Both the position numbers and the translations under genes were made by a program. A stretch of DNA of 64,000 bases from the NCBI GenBank assembly GCA_029265255.1, contig JAJUJQ010000006.1, positions 62,001-126,000 on the forward strand, given 5' to 3'. This document shows positions 25,537 through 34,742 of the stretch, piece after piece; position 1 is the stretch's first letter; each line of letters starts with the position of its first letter. The notes beneath the pieces are model-generated. The model did not search any database. It had not been told where the DNA came from and saw nothing but the letters and a program-made list of their open reading frames with translations. The DNA is from Spirochaetota bacterium. GTDB taxonomy: Bacteria > Spirochaetota > Spirochaetia > Treponematales > Rectinemataceae.

Positions 25537-26709
25537 TTACTTCAGCAATTCCACATGCTCAAAGCCTCGCGAACACGCCAGCTCCTCGAACACAAAGCCA
25601 TATGGTGTCGTTCCTTCCGGATGCTCAAAGGTCCCACCCGACACAATGGACTCGGCCAGAATTTTTCCGAGCCCGGGGCCCATCATGAATCCCTGGCCGC
25701 ACATACCTGTCGCCTGCAGAAAATTCACCGCTCCATCGGGGTACCCCACGATTGGAAGACCGTCGGGTGTCATTGGGTACATGCCGCGCCACGTCCTTCG
25801 CACCTTCAGGTTTCTCAACCTCGGGTACAGCTCGAGAATACGCCGCGTGCAGAGTGGCAGGAAAGAGGAAGTCGAATCCTTGTCGCGACCCCAGATCTGG
25901 GGTCGGGGGGTGATGCAGAATATCACCTGACCCGTGCCGGCCTGGTAGAAATAGTAGTTGCCCGATTCGGCATCAGGGCGGATATCGACAATCATCGGCT
26001 GCATGAAGCGCTGCACCGGTTCGGTTACGCCGGCTTCGTGGCAATCAGGGAAGACCGGCAGATCGATATGGGCAAAGCTGGCCAGGTCGGCGGCTTCGGC
26101 GCCTGCCGCGTTTACAAAGAGTCCTGCGGACCAGGTTTCCCCCCCTGCCTGGAAGCTCTGTATCATATCGCCTTTTTTAGTGATTCCCTCGATGCGTGTG
26201 TTGAAATAGAAATCCACACCCGCGTCAAGGGCGAGCTTGTGAAAGGCGGTCGAAGCCATCAGGGGCGAGGCGAAACCATCTTCTGGGCTGTAGGTACCGC
26301 CGAGAAGGCCTTCTGGATTGATGCCTGGCGCCAGCTCCTGGACCCGTTGGGGACTGATCCAATCGATGTTGAGGCCTGCTTCCTTCTGAATCTTGAGCAG
26401 ATCATGGAAGGCTTTTTCGCGCTCCGCGTCGTAGGCGACATACATATAGCCGCCCTGGTACCATTCGACATCCAGCCCGTAAACTTCTTTCATGGATGAG
26501 AATATTTTGATGGATTCGAGGCATATCCTGATTTTGGCGGGGTCAGAATGGGTGGCGCGGATACCCCCAATCGCGGCACGGTTCTGGCCGCGCCCCCAGG
26601 ACATTTCGTGGTCCAGAACGGCCACTTTGAGTTTTCGCTGCGCAAGCTGCCATGAGAGCGGCACGCCGACAGACCCAGCCCCAGCTATGATGACATCGTA
26701 GGTTTTCAT
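25537..26709 (-). CDS. FAD-dependent amine/amino-acid dehydrogenase (DAO family, SoxB/DadA-like)
   Basis: This 390-residue flavoprotein has an N-terminal dinucleotide fold (VIIAGAGSVGVPLSWQLA, residues ~5-30) and a DAO-type substrate domain. A C-terminal FAD-contact region (MTPDGLPIVGYPDGAVNF, then TGMCGQGFMMGPGLGKILAE) is also present. Relatives oxidise sarcosine, proline, glycine or related amines. Its start overlaps the stop of the 707-residue redox protein (26706-26709, ATGA), so the two probably form one complex like the alpha/beta pair of sarcosine oxidase or hydrogen cyanide synthase. The ABC importer genes lie 121 bases downstream on the same strand. Confidence 0.9.
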   Translation of the reverse strand: MKTYDVIIAGAGSVGVPLSWQLAQRKLKVAVLDHEMSWGRGQNRAAIGGIRATHSDPAKIRICLESIKIFSSMKEVYGLDVEWYQGGYMYVAYDAEREKAFHDLLKIQKEAGLNIDWISPQRVQELAPGINPEGLLGGTYSPEDGFASPLMASTAFHKLALDAGVDFYFNTRIEGITKKGDMIQSFQAGGETWSAGLFVNAAGAEAADLASFAHIDLPVFPDCHEAGVTEPVQRFMQPMIVDIRPDAESGNYYFYQAGTGQVIFCITPRPQIWGRDKDSTSSFLPLCTRRILELYPRLRNLKVRRTWRGMYPMTPDGLPIVGYPDGAVNFLQATGMCGQGFMMGPGLGKILAESIVSGGTFEHPEGTTPYGFVFEELACSRGFEHVELLK

Positions 26710-28829
26710 GGTGCACCCCTCGCTCCGGCTTCTTTGCCGCCCAGTTTGGTCAGGCCTTCGTTGACGATTTCGCCCATGGGGACCTCCATGAACAGCGGAC
26801 GCAGCGAGCCCGGCTCAACCTCGGCAGGATCGATGCCGGCGAGCCGGAAGGCCTTGGATACGAGCTGTGAGCAGGTCTTTGCGCCACAGGCTCCCATGCC
26901 TACCCGGAGAGTTTTCAGCTGGTTGATGTCGCGCACATTGTTGGCCTTGATGAATTCCACGATCTCTCTGAGCGTGATGCGTTCGCAGCGACAGACATAG
27001 GCATCGAGATCGAGGCATTCGTGTTCTTCCACCGGATAGCTTATAGTTGCTGCCTCGTCCTGGACTCGGACACCCGCGATGCGGGACGCGTTTTGCACGC
27101 TTGTCCTGAACGTAAGCAGCCAGGTATTGGTCTTTTTATGGTGGCGCTTGGCGATCACAGGCGCTTTTTCGACGAAAGTGCCATCCTGGTCTACGAGGTC
27201 CATCTCGTGCCCGATCTCGAAATCGGCTTCGAATTCCCAGGGCAGAACCACCTCCGCGCTGTCATCCGATACGCGGCGTATCAGGCTGATTGCCAGACCC
27301 GGGCAGATCGAGACGCAGGACATGCAGCCGATACATTTGGTATTGTCGAAGTACGGCAGGTCCATGATGTTTTGTCGCAGCGGTCGCAGCTTGATGGCAT
27401 TGGTCGGGCAGACCGTCGCGCAGGGGTTGCAGGGGATTTCCTCGGAGCAAAAGAAGACAGGCCGCCATTGGGGGCCAGGCACTACGGGGCTTCTGGAAAA
27501 GGAATCGCCAGGCCGCGATTTGAGGATATCGCGTTTGGACAACCACTCGGGATTGATGTCCACCCGTTTGCCCAGCATTTTTGCCAGCGCGAAGGCGGCA
27601 ATGCGTCCGCCGAACATGGCGCTGGAGGCTTCCGCAATTTCCTCCGCATCGCCGGCAGCGACCGCGAGGATGCCGTACTCCCGCGCCTGCCTCAGAAATT
27701 CGTCGCACGGCGCAAGACCCGCTGCGATGAGGATTGTGTCCACCTCATATAGGCGGCTGGTGCCTGGAATCGGCTTGAACTGATCGTCGACCTTCGCGGT
27801 AATCGCGCGCGCAACCCTCCCTTCGGTCGCTTCCCCGCCGCTCTCGGCGCGGAGAATCGTCGTGTTGAGGTGAACCGGGACACCCATACGTCTGATCTTG
27901 TCCGCGTGAACCCGGTACCCGTTGATGCGTCCCATGATTTCGACGATGCCAGCGACCTGGATGCCCGCCTGGAGCGCATGATACGCCGCAATTAGACCAA
28001 CATTGCCTGACCCGACAATCAGGATTTTTTTTGCGGGTTTGACCAAGTCCCTGTTTACCAGTGTCTGGAACGCGCCTGCTCCGTAGACCCCCGGCAGGTC
28101 GTTTCCCGGGAATAGAAGATTTTTCTCGCGTGCGCCGGTAGCGACGACGAGTGCGGTGAACTCCACCAGAAGATATGATGAATAGCCTTTATATATGCCG
28201 GCCTTGCGGTCCTTGTAGATAGCGACGACCGGAGAATTCCTCAGAATGGTGACATTAGGCAGATGCGAGATTTTTTCTTCCAGAATGCCCGCGATGTCGA
28301 TTCCGCGAACGCCGGCATAGCAATCCTCTTCGGAACCGAAAAACTTGTGCGTCTGCAGTACCAGCTTTCCGCCAAGCCGGTCCTTGTCGTCTGCCAGCAA
28401 CACCTGGAAGCCCATCTTACCGAGTTCGTACGCCGCGGAGAGACCAGACGGCCCTGCGCCCACCACGACGATATCAGTATGGATGGTGCGGCGTTCCGCC
28501 TGTCTGAGGGGGATGTCGATGTCAGGCAGGACAGGAAGTCCATTAAGGGTACGCACATCCATGCCCTCTTCGAGAAGCGTGACGCAGGATTTGCGCGGTA
28601 TTCCGTCAATGAGAACGGTACACTGACTGCACTGTCCATTGGCACAGAACAGGCCTTGCGGCGCCCCATCCTTGGCATGATGCGAAAACTTGAAATGGCC
28701 AAGCGCGACCAGTGCCGAGGAGACAGGTTCACCCGCGTATCCTCTTACTTGCTCTCCATTAAAATGGAACAGTACCTCTCTGCCAGCCTTTTTGACATTG
28801 AGAATCGGATGAGTCTCTATTCTAGGCAT
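26706..28829 (-). CDS. Multi-cluster flavoprotein: 2Fe-2S + FAD/NAD oxidoreductase + 4Fe-4S + BFD domain
   Basis: This 707-residue electron-transfer subunit has five parts. Residues ~15-95 are a Fer2_4-type 2Fe-2S domain (CANGQCSQC with a later Cys). From ~115 there is an FAD fold (VVGAGPSGLSAAYELG), and near 265 an NAD(P)-type fold (ILIVGSGNVGLIAAYHAL). Residues ~455-515 are a two-cluster ferredoxin insert (CNPCATVCP and CIGCMSCVSICPG). Residues ~615-665 are a BFD-like domain (VCRCERITLREI, GACGAKTC). The order combines HcnA- and HcnB-like parts of hydrogen cyanide synthase and octopine/sarcosine oxidases in one chain, with ferredoxin added. It probably passes electrons from the DAO subunit to ferredoxin or NAD. 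It overlaps the DAO gene by 4 bases. Confidence 0.88.
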   Translation of the reverse strand: MPRIETHPILNVKKAGREVLFHFNGEQVRGYAGEPVSSALVALGHFKFSHHAKDGAPQGLFCANGQCSQCTVLIDGIPRKSCVTLLEEGMDVRTLNGLPVLPDIDIPLRQAERRTIHTDIVVVGAGPSGLSAAYELGKMGFQVLLADDKDRLGGKLVLQTHKFFGSEEDCYAGVRGIDIAGILEEKISHLPNVTILRNSPVVAIYKDRKAGIYKGYSSYLLVEFTALVVATGAREKNLLFPGNDLPGVYGAGAFQTLVNRDLVKPAKKILIVGSGNVGLIAAYHALQAGIQVAGIVEIMGRINGYRVHADKIRRMGVPVHLNTTILRAESGGEATEGRVARAITAKVDDQFKPIPGTSRLYEVDTILIAAGLAPCDEFLRQAREYGILAVAAGDAEEIAEASSAMFGGRIAAFALAKMLGKRVDINPEWLSKRDILKSRPGDSFSRSPVVPGPQWRPVFFCSEEIPCNPCATVCPTNAIKLRPLRQNIMDLPYFDNTKCIGCMSCVSICPGLAISLIRRVSDDSAEVVLPWEFEADFEIGHEMDLVDQDGTFVEKAPVIAKRHHKKTNTWLLTFRTSVQNASRIAGVRVQDEAATISYPVEEHECLDLDAYVCRCERITLREIVEFIKANNVRDINQLKTLRVGMGACGAKTCSQLVSKAFRLAGIDPAEVEPGSLRPLFMEVPMGEIVNEGLTKLGGKEAGARGAP

Positions 28830-28885
28830 CGATGACCTTCTTGATGGATTGAATGAGGTAATATCGTTCTGAAAAATCCTTCATA

Positions 28886-28914
28886 AGGCTAGTACCGGAA
28901 TCAAAAGCTGTCAA
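28886..28914 (-). promoter_or_regulatory. Possible promoter for the flavoprotein/ABC cluster
   Basis: On the minus strand TTGACA (28914-28909) is 17 bases from TAGCCT (28891-28886), upstream of the 28829 start. The -35 is perfect and the -10 is poor. It lies in the 154-bp divergent region shared with livK. Confidence 0.35.
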
Positions 28915-28935
28915 TAAAAAAAGATCAAAAAAAGC

Positions 28936-28964
28936 TTGCGGGTAGGCAAATGTCGTTATACGAT
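28936..28964 (+). promoter_or_regulatory. Possible promoter for the liv operon
   Basis: TTGCGG (28936-28941) and TACGAT (28959-28964) are 17 bases apart on the plus strand. Transcription would begin almost at the AGGAGG site (28971-28976), leaving a very short leader. The motif match is moderate. Confidence 0.35.
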
Positions 28965-28983
28965 ACCGTCAGGAGGCAACAAT

Positions 28984-30165
28984 ATGCGAATTGGAAAAGA
29001 TTTGCAGAAAGGTTTGTGGATCTTCGGAATGATCGCGCTGTGCGCGATTGTGCTTGTGGGCATATCCGCGTGCGGGACCGCCCAGAGCAAAACGATCAAG
29101 ATCGCGCTGCAGGCACCTATTACTGGCGATTACGCGTATGAAGGACAGATGGCGAAGCAGTCGGTTGAAGTGGCTGCCGAGCTTATCAACAAGGCCGGAG
29201 GCGTGCTGGGCAAGCAGATCGAGATCGTCGTGGTTGACGACGCATCGAACCCGAAGGATTCTGCCCTCGCTGCGCAGAAAGCTGTTTCGCAGAAGGTGGT
29301 GGCCGTCATCGGCAGCTACGGGTCTTCGGTCACCGAACCTGCGGCCGACATCTACGAAAAAAACAAAATGGTATCGGTCGGCTACGGCTGCACGGCTGTG
29401 CGCCTGACCATGGACAAGGAACGCAAATATTTCTTTAGGACTTGCGGACGTGATGACGCGCAGGGCCTGTTCTTCGGCAAGTACGCGGTCGAGACGATGG
29501 GTGCGAAACGCATCGCCATCATGCATGATAACTCGACATTTGCAAAGGGCGTGGCGGACGAGGCTAAAAAAGCGCTTGAGCCCTATATTGCACAGGGCAA
29601 GGCCGAAATTGTCTATTTCGACGCCATCACCCCCAAGGAAAAGGACTTCTCCGCCGCGGTCACCAAGCTCCGCGAGACGAAGCCTGATGTCTGGTACTTT
29701 ACCGGCTACTACCCCGAGGCAGGGCTTCTCATTCGCCAGGCGCGTGACGCGGGGCTGAAGTGCCCCTTCATCGGCGGCAACGCGGCCATCAACGACGATT
29801 TTGTGAAGATTGCCGGTATCGATGTAGCTAAAGGCGCGCTCATGACCCAGGAGCCGCTCGTGACCGATGTGAACACACCTATCGCCGAGCAGTTCAAAGC
29901 GCTGTATGCGCAGAAGTACAAGGAACTCCCATCGAGCCCCTGGCCTGTCTACGCGGCTGATGCGCTCTACGCTATCGTGGGTGCCATCGGCAAGGCAGGT
30001 AAAACCGACAGCGCCGCCATCGCGGATGTCATGCATACCAAGATGGATGGTATCCAAGGCGTGACCGGGCCGGTGCTCTTTACCGAGCGTGGTGACCGCA
30101 AGGACGTCCCGTACAAGATGTACGTGGTGGATGAACAGGGCAAGCTGGTTGTCTATACAAAGTGA
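28984..30165 (+). CDS. livK: Branched-chain amino acid-type ABC binding lipoprotein (LivK family)
   Basis: This 393-residue solute receptor starts at MRIGKDLQKG, 8 bases after AGGAGG. A lipobox-like VGISAC near residue 30 suggests the mature protein is lipid-anchored at Cys. The periplasmic-binding type I fold is evident (IKIALQAPITGDYAYEGQ, VIGSYGSSVTEPAADIYEKN, FIGGNAAINDDF). It is the first gene of a complete importer (livK-livH-livMG-livF). Family members bind Leu/Ile/Val, urea, amides and other small polar ligands, so the ligand cannot be fixed from sequence alone. Confidence 0.93.
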   Translation: MRIGKDLQKGLWIFGMIALCAIVLVGISACGTAQSKTIKIALQAPITGDYAYEGQMAKQSVEVAAELINKAGGVLGKQIEIVVVDDASNPKDSALAAQKAVSQKVVAVIGSYGSSVTEPAADIYEKNKMVSVGYGCTAVRLTMDKERKYFFRTCGRDDAQGLFFGKYAVETMGAKRIAIMHDNSTFAKGVADEAKKALEPYIAQGKAEIVYFDAITPKEKDFSAAVTKLRETKPDVWYFTGYYPEAGLLIRQARDAGLKCPFIGGNAAINDDFVKIAGIDVAKGALMTQEPLVTDVNTPIAEQFKALYAQKYKELPSSPWPVYAADALYAIVGAIGKAGKTDSAAIADVMHTKMDGIQGVTGPVLFTERGDRKDVPYKMYVVDEQGKLVVYTK

Positions 30166-30271
30166 CCCTCCTAAGGGAGTGCGTGTCTGGATGTTCTGAA
30201 CACGACCGGTGCCGGGGCGGGTAGCAATCCTGTATCCGGTGCCGGTTGTTCCATGTCAGGTGGAAAATCAG

Positions 30272-31183
30272 TTGAAGACCTTTATTGAACAGCTAGTGAA
30301 CGGGCTGACTATCGGCTCCTTCTATGCGTTGGTCGCACTGGGTTACTCCATGGTCTACGGCGTCATGAAACTGATCAATTTCGCGCATGGTGATTTGTTT
30401 GCCCTAGGTGCCTTTCTTGGGTATACCGTGTTGACGAGCGCCGCAGGTCAGATCTCCCGGTCCGTCGGGCTGTGGGGCGGAATCGCCTTCGCCGCGTTTG
30501 TGGTCAGCGTGAGTATTGCGCTGGCTGGCGTCATTGTCGAGCGCGTTGCCTACCGGCCGGTGTATCCCTCGGGAAGGCTTTCTCTGGTCGTGTCGGCCCT
30601 TGGTATGGCCATCTTTATCCAGAACGGCATTATGGCCATATGGGGCGCGCGCCCGCAGGCCTTTCCGGCATCCGTCGTTCCTTCGGTGCGTGTTTCGGTG
30701 CTGGGCATCCCAATGACCATCCTCCAGATTATCATACTGGCCATTTCCTTCCTGCTCATGCTGATCATCTGGTTTATCGTGGAAAAAACGCCGTTTGGCG
30801 CCGCGGTGCGGGCATCCGCGCAGGACCGGGAGACGGCGACACTGGTAGGTATCGATATTCGCAAGGTGATCCTGTTCGTCTTTGCGCTCGGGCCAGGGCT
30901 CGGTGGCCTCGCGGGATTGATGAACGGTCTGTACTACCGGGCTATCAGCTTTAACATGGGCTGGAATTACGGCCTCAAGGCTTTTACCGCAACCATTCTT
31001 GGTGGAATAGGCAACATTCCCGGCGCAATGCTCGGCGGCTTGCTGCTCGGAATCGTGGAATCCATGCTGGCTGGATATGTCAGTGGCGCGTGGAAGGATG
31101 TCTTTGTGTTCTTCCTGCTCATTGCCGTGCTCATCTTCAAGCCGACCGGCATCATTGGCGAAAAAGTGGCGGAGAAAGTCTGA
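30272..31183 (+). CDS. livH: ABC permease LivH
   Basis: This inner-membrane permease of about 303 residues is placed at TTG 30272, eight bases after AGGTGG. From there the protein begins LKTFIEQLVNGLTIGSFYALVALGY, which aligns with the normal LivH start. A GTG at 30209 in the same frame would add 21 residues that do not look like LivH. About eight helices are present, with GYSMVYGVMKLINFAHGD and the C-terminal MLGGLLLGIVESM motif. The stop TGA shares its last base with the ATG of the next gene. Confidence 0.9.
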   Translation: MKTFIEQLVNGLTIGSFYALVALGYSMVYGVMKLINFAHGDLFALGAFLGYTVLTSAAGQISRSVGLWGGIAFAAFVVSVSIALAGVIVERVAYRPVYPSGRLSLVVSALGMAIFIQNGIMAIWGARPQAFPASVVPSVRVSVLGIPMTILQIIILAISFLLMLIIWFIVEKTPFGAAVRASAQDRETATLVGIDIRKVILFVFALGPGLGGLAGLMNGLYYRAISFNMGWNYGLKAFTATILGGIGNIPGAMLGGLLLGIVESMLAGYVSGAWKDVFVFFLLIAVLIFKPTGIIGEKVAEKV

Positions 31184-33069
31184 TGGGCGTCACGGATTTC
31201 ATCCTGGAGAGAATCAGGCAGGCGAAAGGCTTGGCTCGCGACCCTCGCAAGAGCAGGAATCTCGGCATTGCCGCAGCGGTCGGCATCATCGTGTTTCCGC
31301 TTCTGCCGTTCATCGACAATTACTGGATCGATATCGGGTTTTATTTCGGCATCTATGCGCTCTTGGGCTTGTCACTCAACATCGTGCTTGGAGAGGTCGG
31401 GCTGTTCGATTTGGGGCATACCGGCTTCTATGCGATTGGTGCGTATACGACGGCTATCCTGAATACGCGTTTCCATATCCCCATTCTCGTGCTGTTGCCG
31501 GTATCGGCGGTGATCGCAGGGCTGTTCGCGTGGCTCGTCACTTCGCCGGTCATCCATCTCAAGGGCGATTACCTGTGCATCGTGACCATCGGTATCGGGG
31601 AGATTGTGCGCTTGACCATGATCAACAACCCCTTCGGACTGACAGGCGGCCCAAACGGTATCAACGGCATCGACAATCCGGTATTACTGTTTCCCATTCT
31701 GTCATCGCGCCAGTTCTATTATTTTATCTGGATCATTATCGGCCTAGTGACCTTCGGGTTGCTCCGGCTGCAGCGCTCGCGTGTGGGAAGAGCCTGGAAC
31801 TTCATCCGTGAGGACGAAATCGCGGCCGAAGCGCTCGGGATCGATGTCAGACACTACAAACTGGGCGCGTTCATTCTGGGAGCGGCGCTGGCGGGGCTGG
31901 CGGGCAACATATACGCGTCGAAGCAGATGTCAGTGTCCCCCGAGAGTTTCACATTCATGGAGTCTTCGCTCCTGTTCTGCATCGTGCTGCTCGGCGGGCT
32001 CGGTTCGATACCGGGCACGATGCTGGGCGCTCTGGCGATCACGATCTTTCCGGAAATATTCAGACCCTTTGCAAAATACCGCCTCATGTTCTTCGGGCTG
32101 GCGCTGCTATTGATGATGATTTTCAAGCCCGCGGGAATTCTGCCACGTACGCGCGATTCGGTGGAGACGCTGCGCAAGGCAATTTCAAAGCGGAGACAGA
32201 GGCGCATCGCAAGCGAACACATCACAGCGTCGGCGGTCTGTCCGGAGCCCGCGGAATCCCGCGCTCCCGCCAAGACCAGCATGGGGCATTCGCACGCGGG
32301 CGCATCCAGCTTGCTGCGCGTAAAGGATGCGCACCTGTCTTTCGGCGGCGTCATGGCGGTTGCCGGTATCGATGTTGAGGTGGAAAAGGGCAAGATTACC
32401 GCGTTGATCGGGCCAAACGGCGCGGGTAAGACGACGCTCTTCAACCTCATCACTGGCATCTACAGGCCGGAAAAAGGATCTATTTGTCTGGATGGCGAAG
32501 AAATATCCGGTCTGCTTCCCCACATCATTGTAAAAAAAGGCATTGCCCGGACATTCCAGAATATTCGAATCTTCCCCAATCTCACCTGCCTGGAAAATGT
32601 GCTGTGCGGTCAGCACTGTCACGGGAGGGCAGGCTTTGTGGCATCGATATTCCATCTGCCCTGGCAGCAGGATGAAGAGAGTGCCATGTTCGACTGCGCG
32701 CAGCAGTGTCTGGAGCGGGTCGGTCTTGGCGATTCGCTTGATCTGCTCGCGAGCTCGCTCCCCTACGGAAAGCGGCGCTACCTGGAAATCGCGAGGGCGC
32801 TGGCAGCCAAGCCCGAACTTATAGTGCTCGACGAGCCTTCCTCCGGGCTCAATGACGCGGAAACTGACGAACTGGCCGATCTGCTCGTCAGTCTGGTCGA
32901 GGACGGGTATTCGATTCTTCTTATCGAGCACGACATGCATCTCGTGGATAAGGTGAGCGACCATGTCATCGTCATGCAATCCGGCCGGAAAATCGCGGAA
33001 GGCGAGATGCGCGTCATTCGCGAAAGCCCCACGGTCATTGAGGCCTATCTCGGAAAGGATGAGGACTGA
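31183..33069 (+). CDS. Fused ABC permease-ATPase (LivM-LivG)
   Basis: This 628-residue protein joins two subunits that are usually separate. Residues ~1-320 are LivM, with about eight helices and the motifs NIVLGEVGLFDLGHTGFYAIGA and FGLTGGPNGI. Residues ~320-395 are a charged, His/Ala-rich linker. Residues ~396-628 are the LivG ATPase, with Walker A GPNGAGKTTLF, signature SLPYGKRRYLEIARAL (Tyr-Gly in place of Ser-Gly-Gly) and Walker B LIVLDEPSSGLN. The H-loop is in LLIEHDMHLV. The start ATG at 31183 shares one base with the livH stop. The reading frame is continuous, so this is a true fusion and not a frameshift. Confidence 0.93.
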   Translation: MGVTDFILERIRQAKGLARDPRKSRNLGIAAAVGIIVFPLLPFIDNYWIDIGFYFGIYALLGLSLNIVLGEVGLFDLGHTGFYAIGAYTTAILNTRFHIPILVLLPVSAVIAGLFAWLVTSPVIHLKGDYLCIVTIGIGEIVRLTMINNPFGLTGGPNGINGIDNPVLLFPILSSRQFYYFIWIIIGLVTFGLLRLQRSRVGRAWNFIREDEIAAEALGIDVRHYKLGAFILGAALAGLAGNIYASKQMSVSPESFTFMESSLLFCIVLLGGLGSIPGTMLGALAITIFPEIFRPFAKYRLMFFGLALLLMMIFKPAGILPRTRDSVETLRKAISKRRQRRIASEHITASAVCPEPAESRAPAKTSMGHSHAGASSLLRVKDAHLSFGGVMAVAGIDVEVEKGKITALIGPNGAGKTTLFNLITGIYRPEKGSICLDGEEISGLLPHIIVKKGIARTFQNIRIFPNLTCLENVLCGQHCHGRAGFVASIFHLPWQQDEESAMFDCAQQCLERVGLGDSLDLLASSLPYGKRRYLEIARALAAKPELIVLDEPSSGLNDAETDELADLLVSLVEDGYSILLIEHDMHLVDKVSDHVIVMQSGRKIAEGEMRVIRESPTVIEAYLGKDED

Positions 33070-33071
33070 TC

Positions 33072-33809
33072 ATGGCGGCACTGCTTGAAGTGAGAAACCT
33101 GACACTCCACTATGGGGCGATCAAGGCGCTGGATGATGTAAGCCTTACCGTGGGCGAGGATGAGATTGTGACGGTACTGGGCGCGAACGGGGCTGGCAAG
33201 ACGAGCCTGCTGCGCGCTATTTCAGGTCTTGGCAAGCTCAGCTCAGGATCGATTCTGTACAAAGGGAAGAACCTGAGCGAAATGCTTCCCTTTACCCTGG
33301 CGGGGATGGGCATCGCGCATGTTCCCGAAGGGCGGCATGTCTTCGCGACCCTCACCGTGCGCGAAAATCTTATGCTCGGCAGATATGCGGTCCGGCATTT
33401 TCGGGACCAGGCAGCGCTGAAGAATAAGGAAGAGCGGGTGTACGAGCTCTTTCCGATTCTAAAGGAGCGGAGGAACCAGCTGGCAGGCACCCTGTCGGGA
33501 GGTGAACAGCAGATGCTGGCGCTTGGGAGAGCCCTGGTTTCGTCACCATCACTGCTGCTCCTCGATGAGCCATCGCTGGGGCTGGCACCCATCATAGTGC
33601 AGGAGATTTTCGAACAAATACAAAAAATCCACGAGGAAGAGAAGGTGGCGATTCTTTTGGTTGAGCAGAACGCAAAAAAGGCCCTGAAAGCGGCTTCGCG
33701 AGGCTATATTCTCGAGCTAGGCCGGATTGTGATGCACGGAGAGGCAAAAGCGCTTGCTGAGGATGAGCGGGTACGGCACGCGTATCTGGGGGGCCGGCAC
33801 TCGCAGTAA
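33072..33809 (+). CDS. livF: ABC transporter ATPase LivF
   Basis: This 245-residue cytoplasmic ATPase is the second nucleotide-binding subunit of the liv importer. It has Walker A GANGAGKTSLL near residue 37, LSGGEQQMLALGRAL near 138, Walker B LLLLDEPSLGL near 160, and the H-loop region ILLVEQNAKKAL. It follows livMG by 2 bases. Normal family length. It converges with the minus-strand isomerase gene after 6 bases, with no terminator visible in the gap. Confidence 0.94.
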   Translation: MAALLEVRNLTLHYGAIKALDDVSLTVGEDEIVTVLGANGAGKTSLLRAISGLGKLSSGSILYKGKNLSEMLPFTLAGMGIAHVPEGRHVFATLTVRENLMLGRYAVRHFRDQAALKNKEERVYELFPILKERRNQLAGTLSGGEQQMLALGRALVSSPSLLLLDEPSLGLAPIIVQEIFEQIQKIHEEEKVAILLVEQNAKKALKAASRGYILELGRIVMHGEAKALAEDERVRHAYLGGRHSQ

Positions 33810-33815
33810 CGACGC

Positions 33816-34742
33816 TCACCGCACTAGAGCCTGCTGTGACGCCAGACAGCGCGCAAGAAACGCAGTGTTCCCCACAGGATCATTCAGTGTTTCGAGTACC
33901 AGCGCGGCACCGCATTCTTTGAGCAGACGTACGATTTCGCGCACAGGGAACCCATTGTCGTAGAAATTCGCGTGGTCGTCCTCAAAGTGATCGGAGGTGG
34001 ATGTGTTGCTGTGCAGGTGGGTTGTGACGACCTTGCCGGTGGCCGCGATACGCTGGATCCCTTCGAGGTAGTCGAAGCCGAACGCCTGCGCGCTGATATG
34101 AAGGTGCCCTATATCGAGGCAGAGAGAGAGCGCAGGATCCAGTTCCGCGAGCTCGACCATCTCATCTGGTGTCTGGAAGAGGTAGCCAACGCGAGGGTTC
34201 AGGTTCTCGACAGCCAAGGTAACACCTGCTTCGGCATACCGGCGCGCCAGGATCACGAGGTTGGCCTTGGCGCGATCGGCATGGCGGCGGTAGTGCGGTT
34301 GCGATGAGTACTCGGGGCCGCAAATGGCGCCAGAGGGGTGGCGAATGTCTTTCTGGAATTCCTCCCGGTCCAGAATCGCCTTGCGGCGCGAAAAGGAAGC
34401 CGGCATGGCCAGGTCGGTGACATAGCCGGCGTGGAGCACCACGGTCGAAGCTCCAAAGCGAAGCGCTGTTTGGAGCGTATTCTCCATATCTTCAAAGCTG
34501 ATACGGGCGATTTCGGGGTCTGCGCTGCCGAAGTTGGGGAAAAATTCCGTAGCTGGACAGCAGGCGTGTACCGAGATGACGCGGCCGTCGATGAGCGGCG
34601 CGATTTCTTCAAGAAACTCGGGCGAGGTCGTGTAGGCAAGTTCGAAGCGCGCTTCCGGTCCAACCTGATCGATGTAGGAACGGATGATATCTGCGCGGTT
34701 CATGCCTACGAGTGAAATGCCGGTTATTGGTTTATCCATCAT
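33816..34742 (-). CDS. Sugar phosphate isomerase/epimerase (xylose isomerase-like TIM barrel)
   Basis: This 308-residue cytoplasmic protein belongs to the AP-endonuclease-2/xylose isomerase-like barrel family. Metal-ligand candidates occur in the expected order: HAGYV (~His102), the Glu in LAVENLNPR, DIGHLHIS, and THLHSNTS. These proteins isomerise or epimerise keto sugars and inositol derivatives with a divalent metal. It is the last gene of a three-gene unit, and its start overlaps the 931-residue gene by 4 bases (ATGA). The substrate is unknown. Confidence 0.82.
   Translation of the reverse strand: MMDKPITGISLVGMNRADIIRSYIDQVGPEARFELAYTTSPEFLEEIAPLIDGRVISVHACCPATEFFPNFGSADPEIARISFEDMENTLQTALRFGASTVVLHAGYVTDLAMPASFSRRKAILDREEFQKDIRHPSGAICGPEYSSQPHYRRHADRAKANLVILARRYAEAGVTLAVENLNPRVGYLFQTPDEMVELAELDPALSLCLDIGHLHISAQAFGFDYLEGIQRIAATGKVVTTHLHSNTSTSDHFEDDHANFYDNGFPVREIVRLLKECGAALVLETLNDPVGNTAFLARCLASQQALVR

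Noticed and set aside
24357..26499. Two long plus-strand frames opposite the ABC binding protein and DAO genes
   Set aside because: The minus-strand genes carry signal peptides and motifs. The plus frames show no motif and lack ribosome sites.
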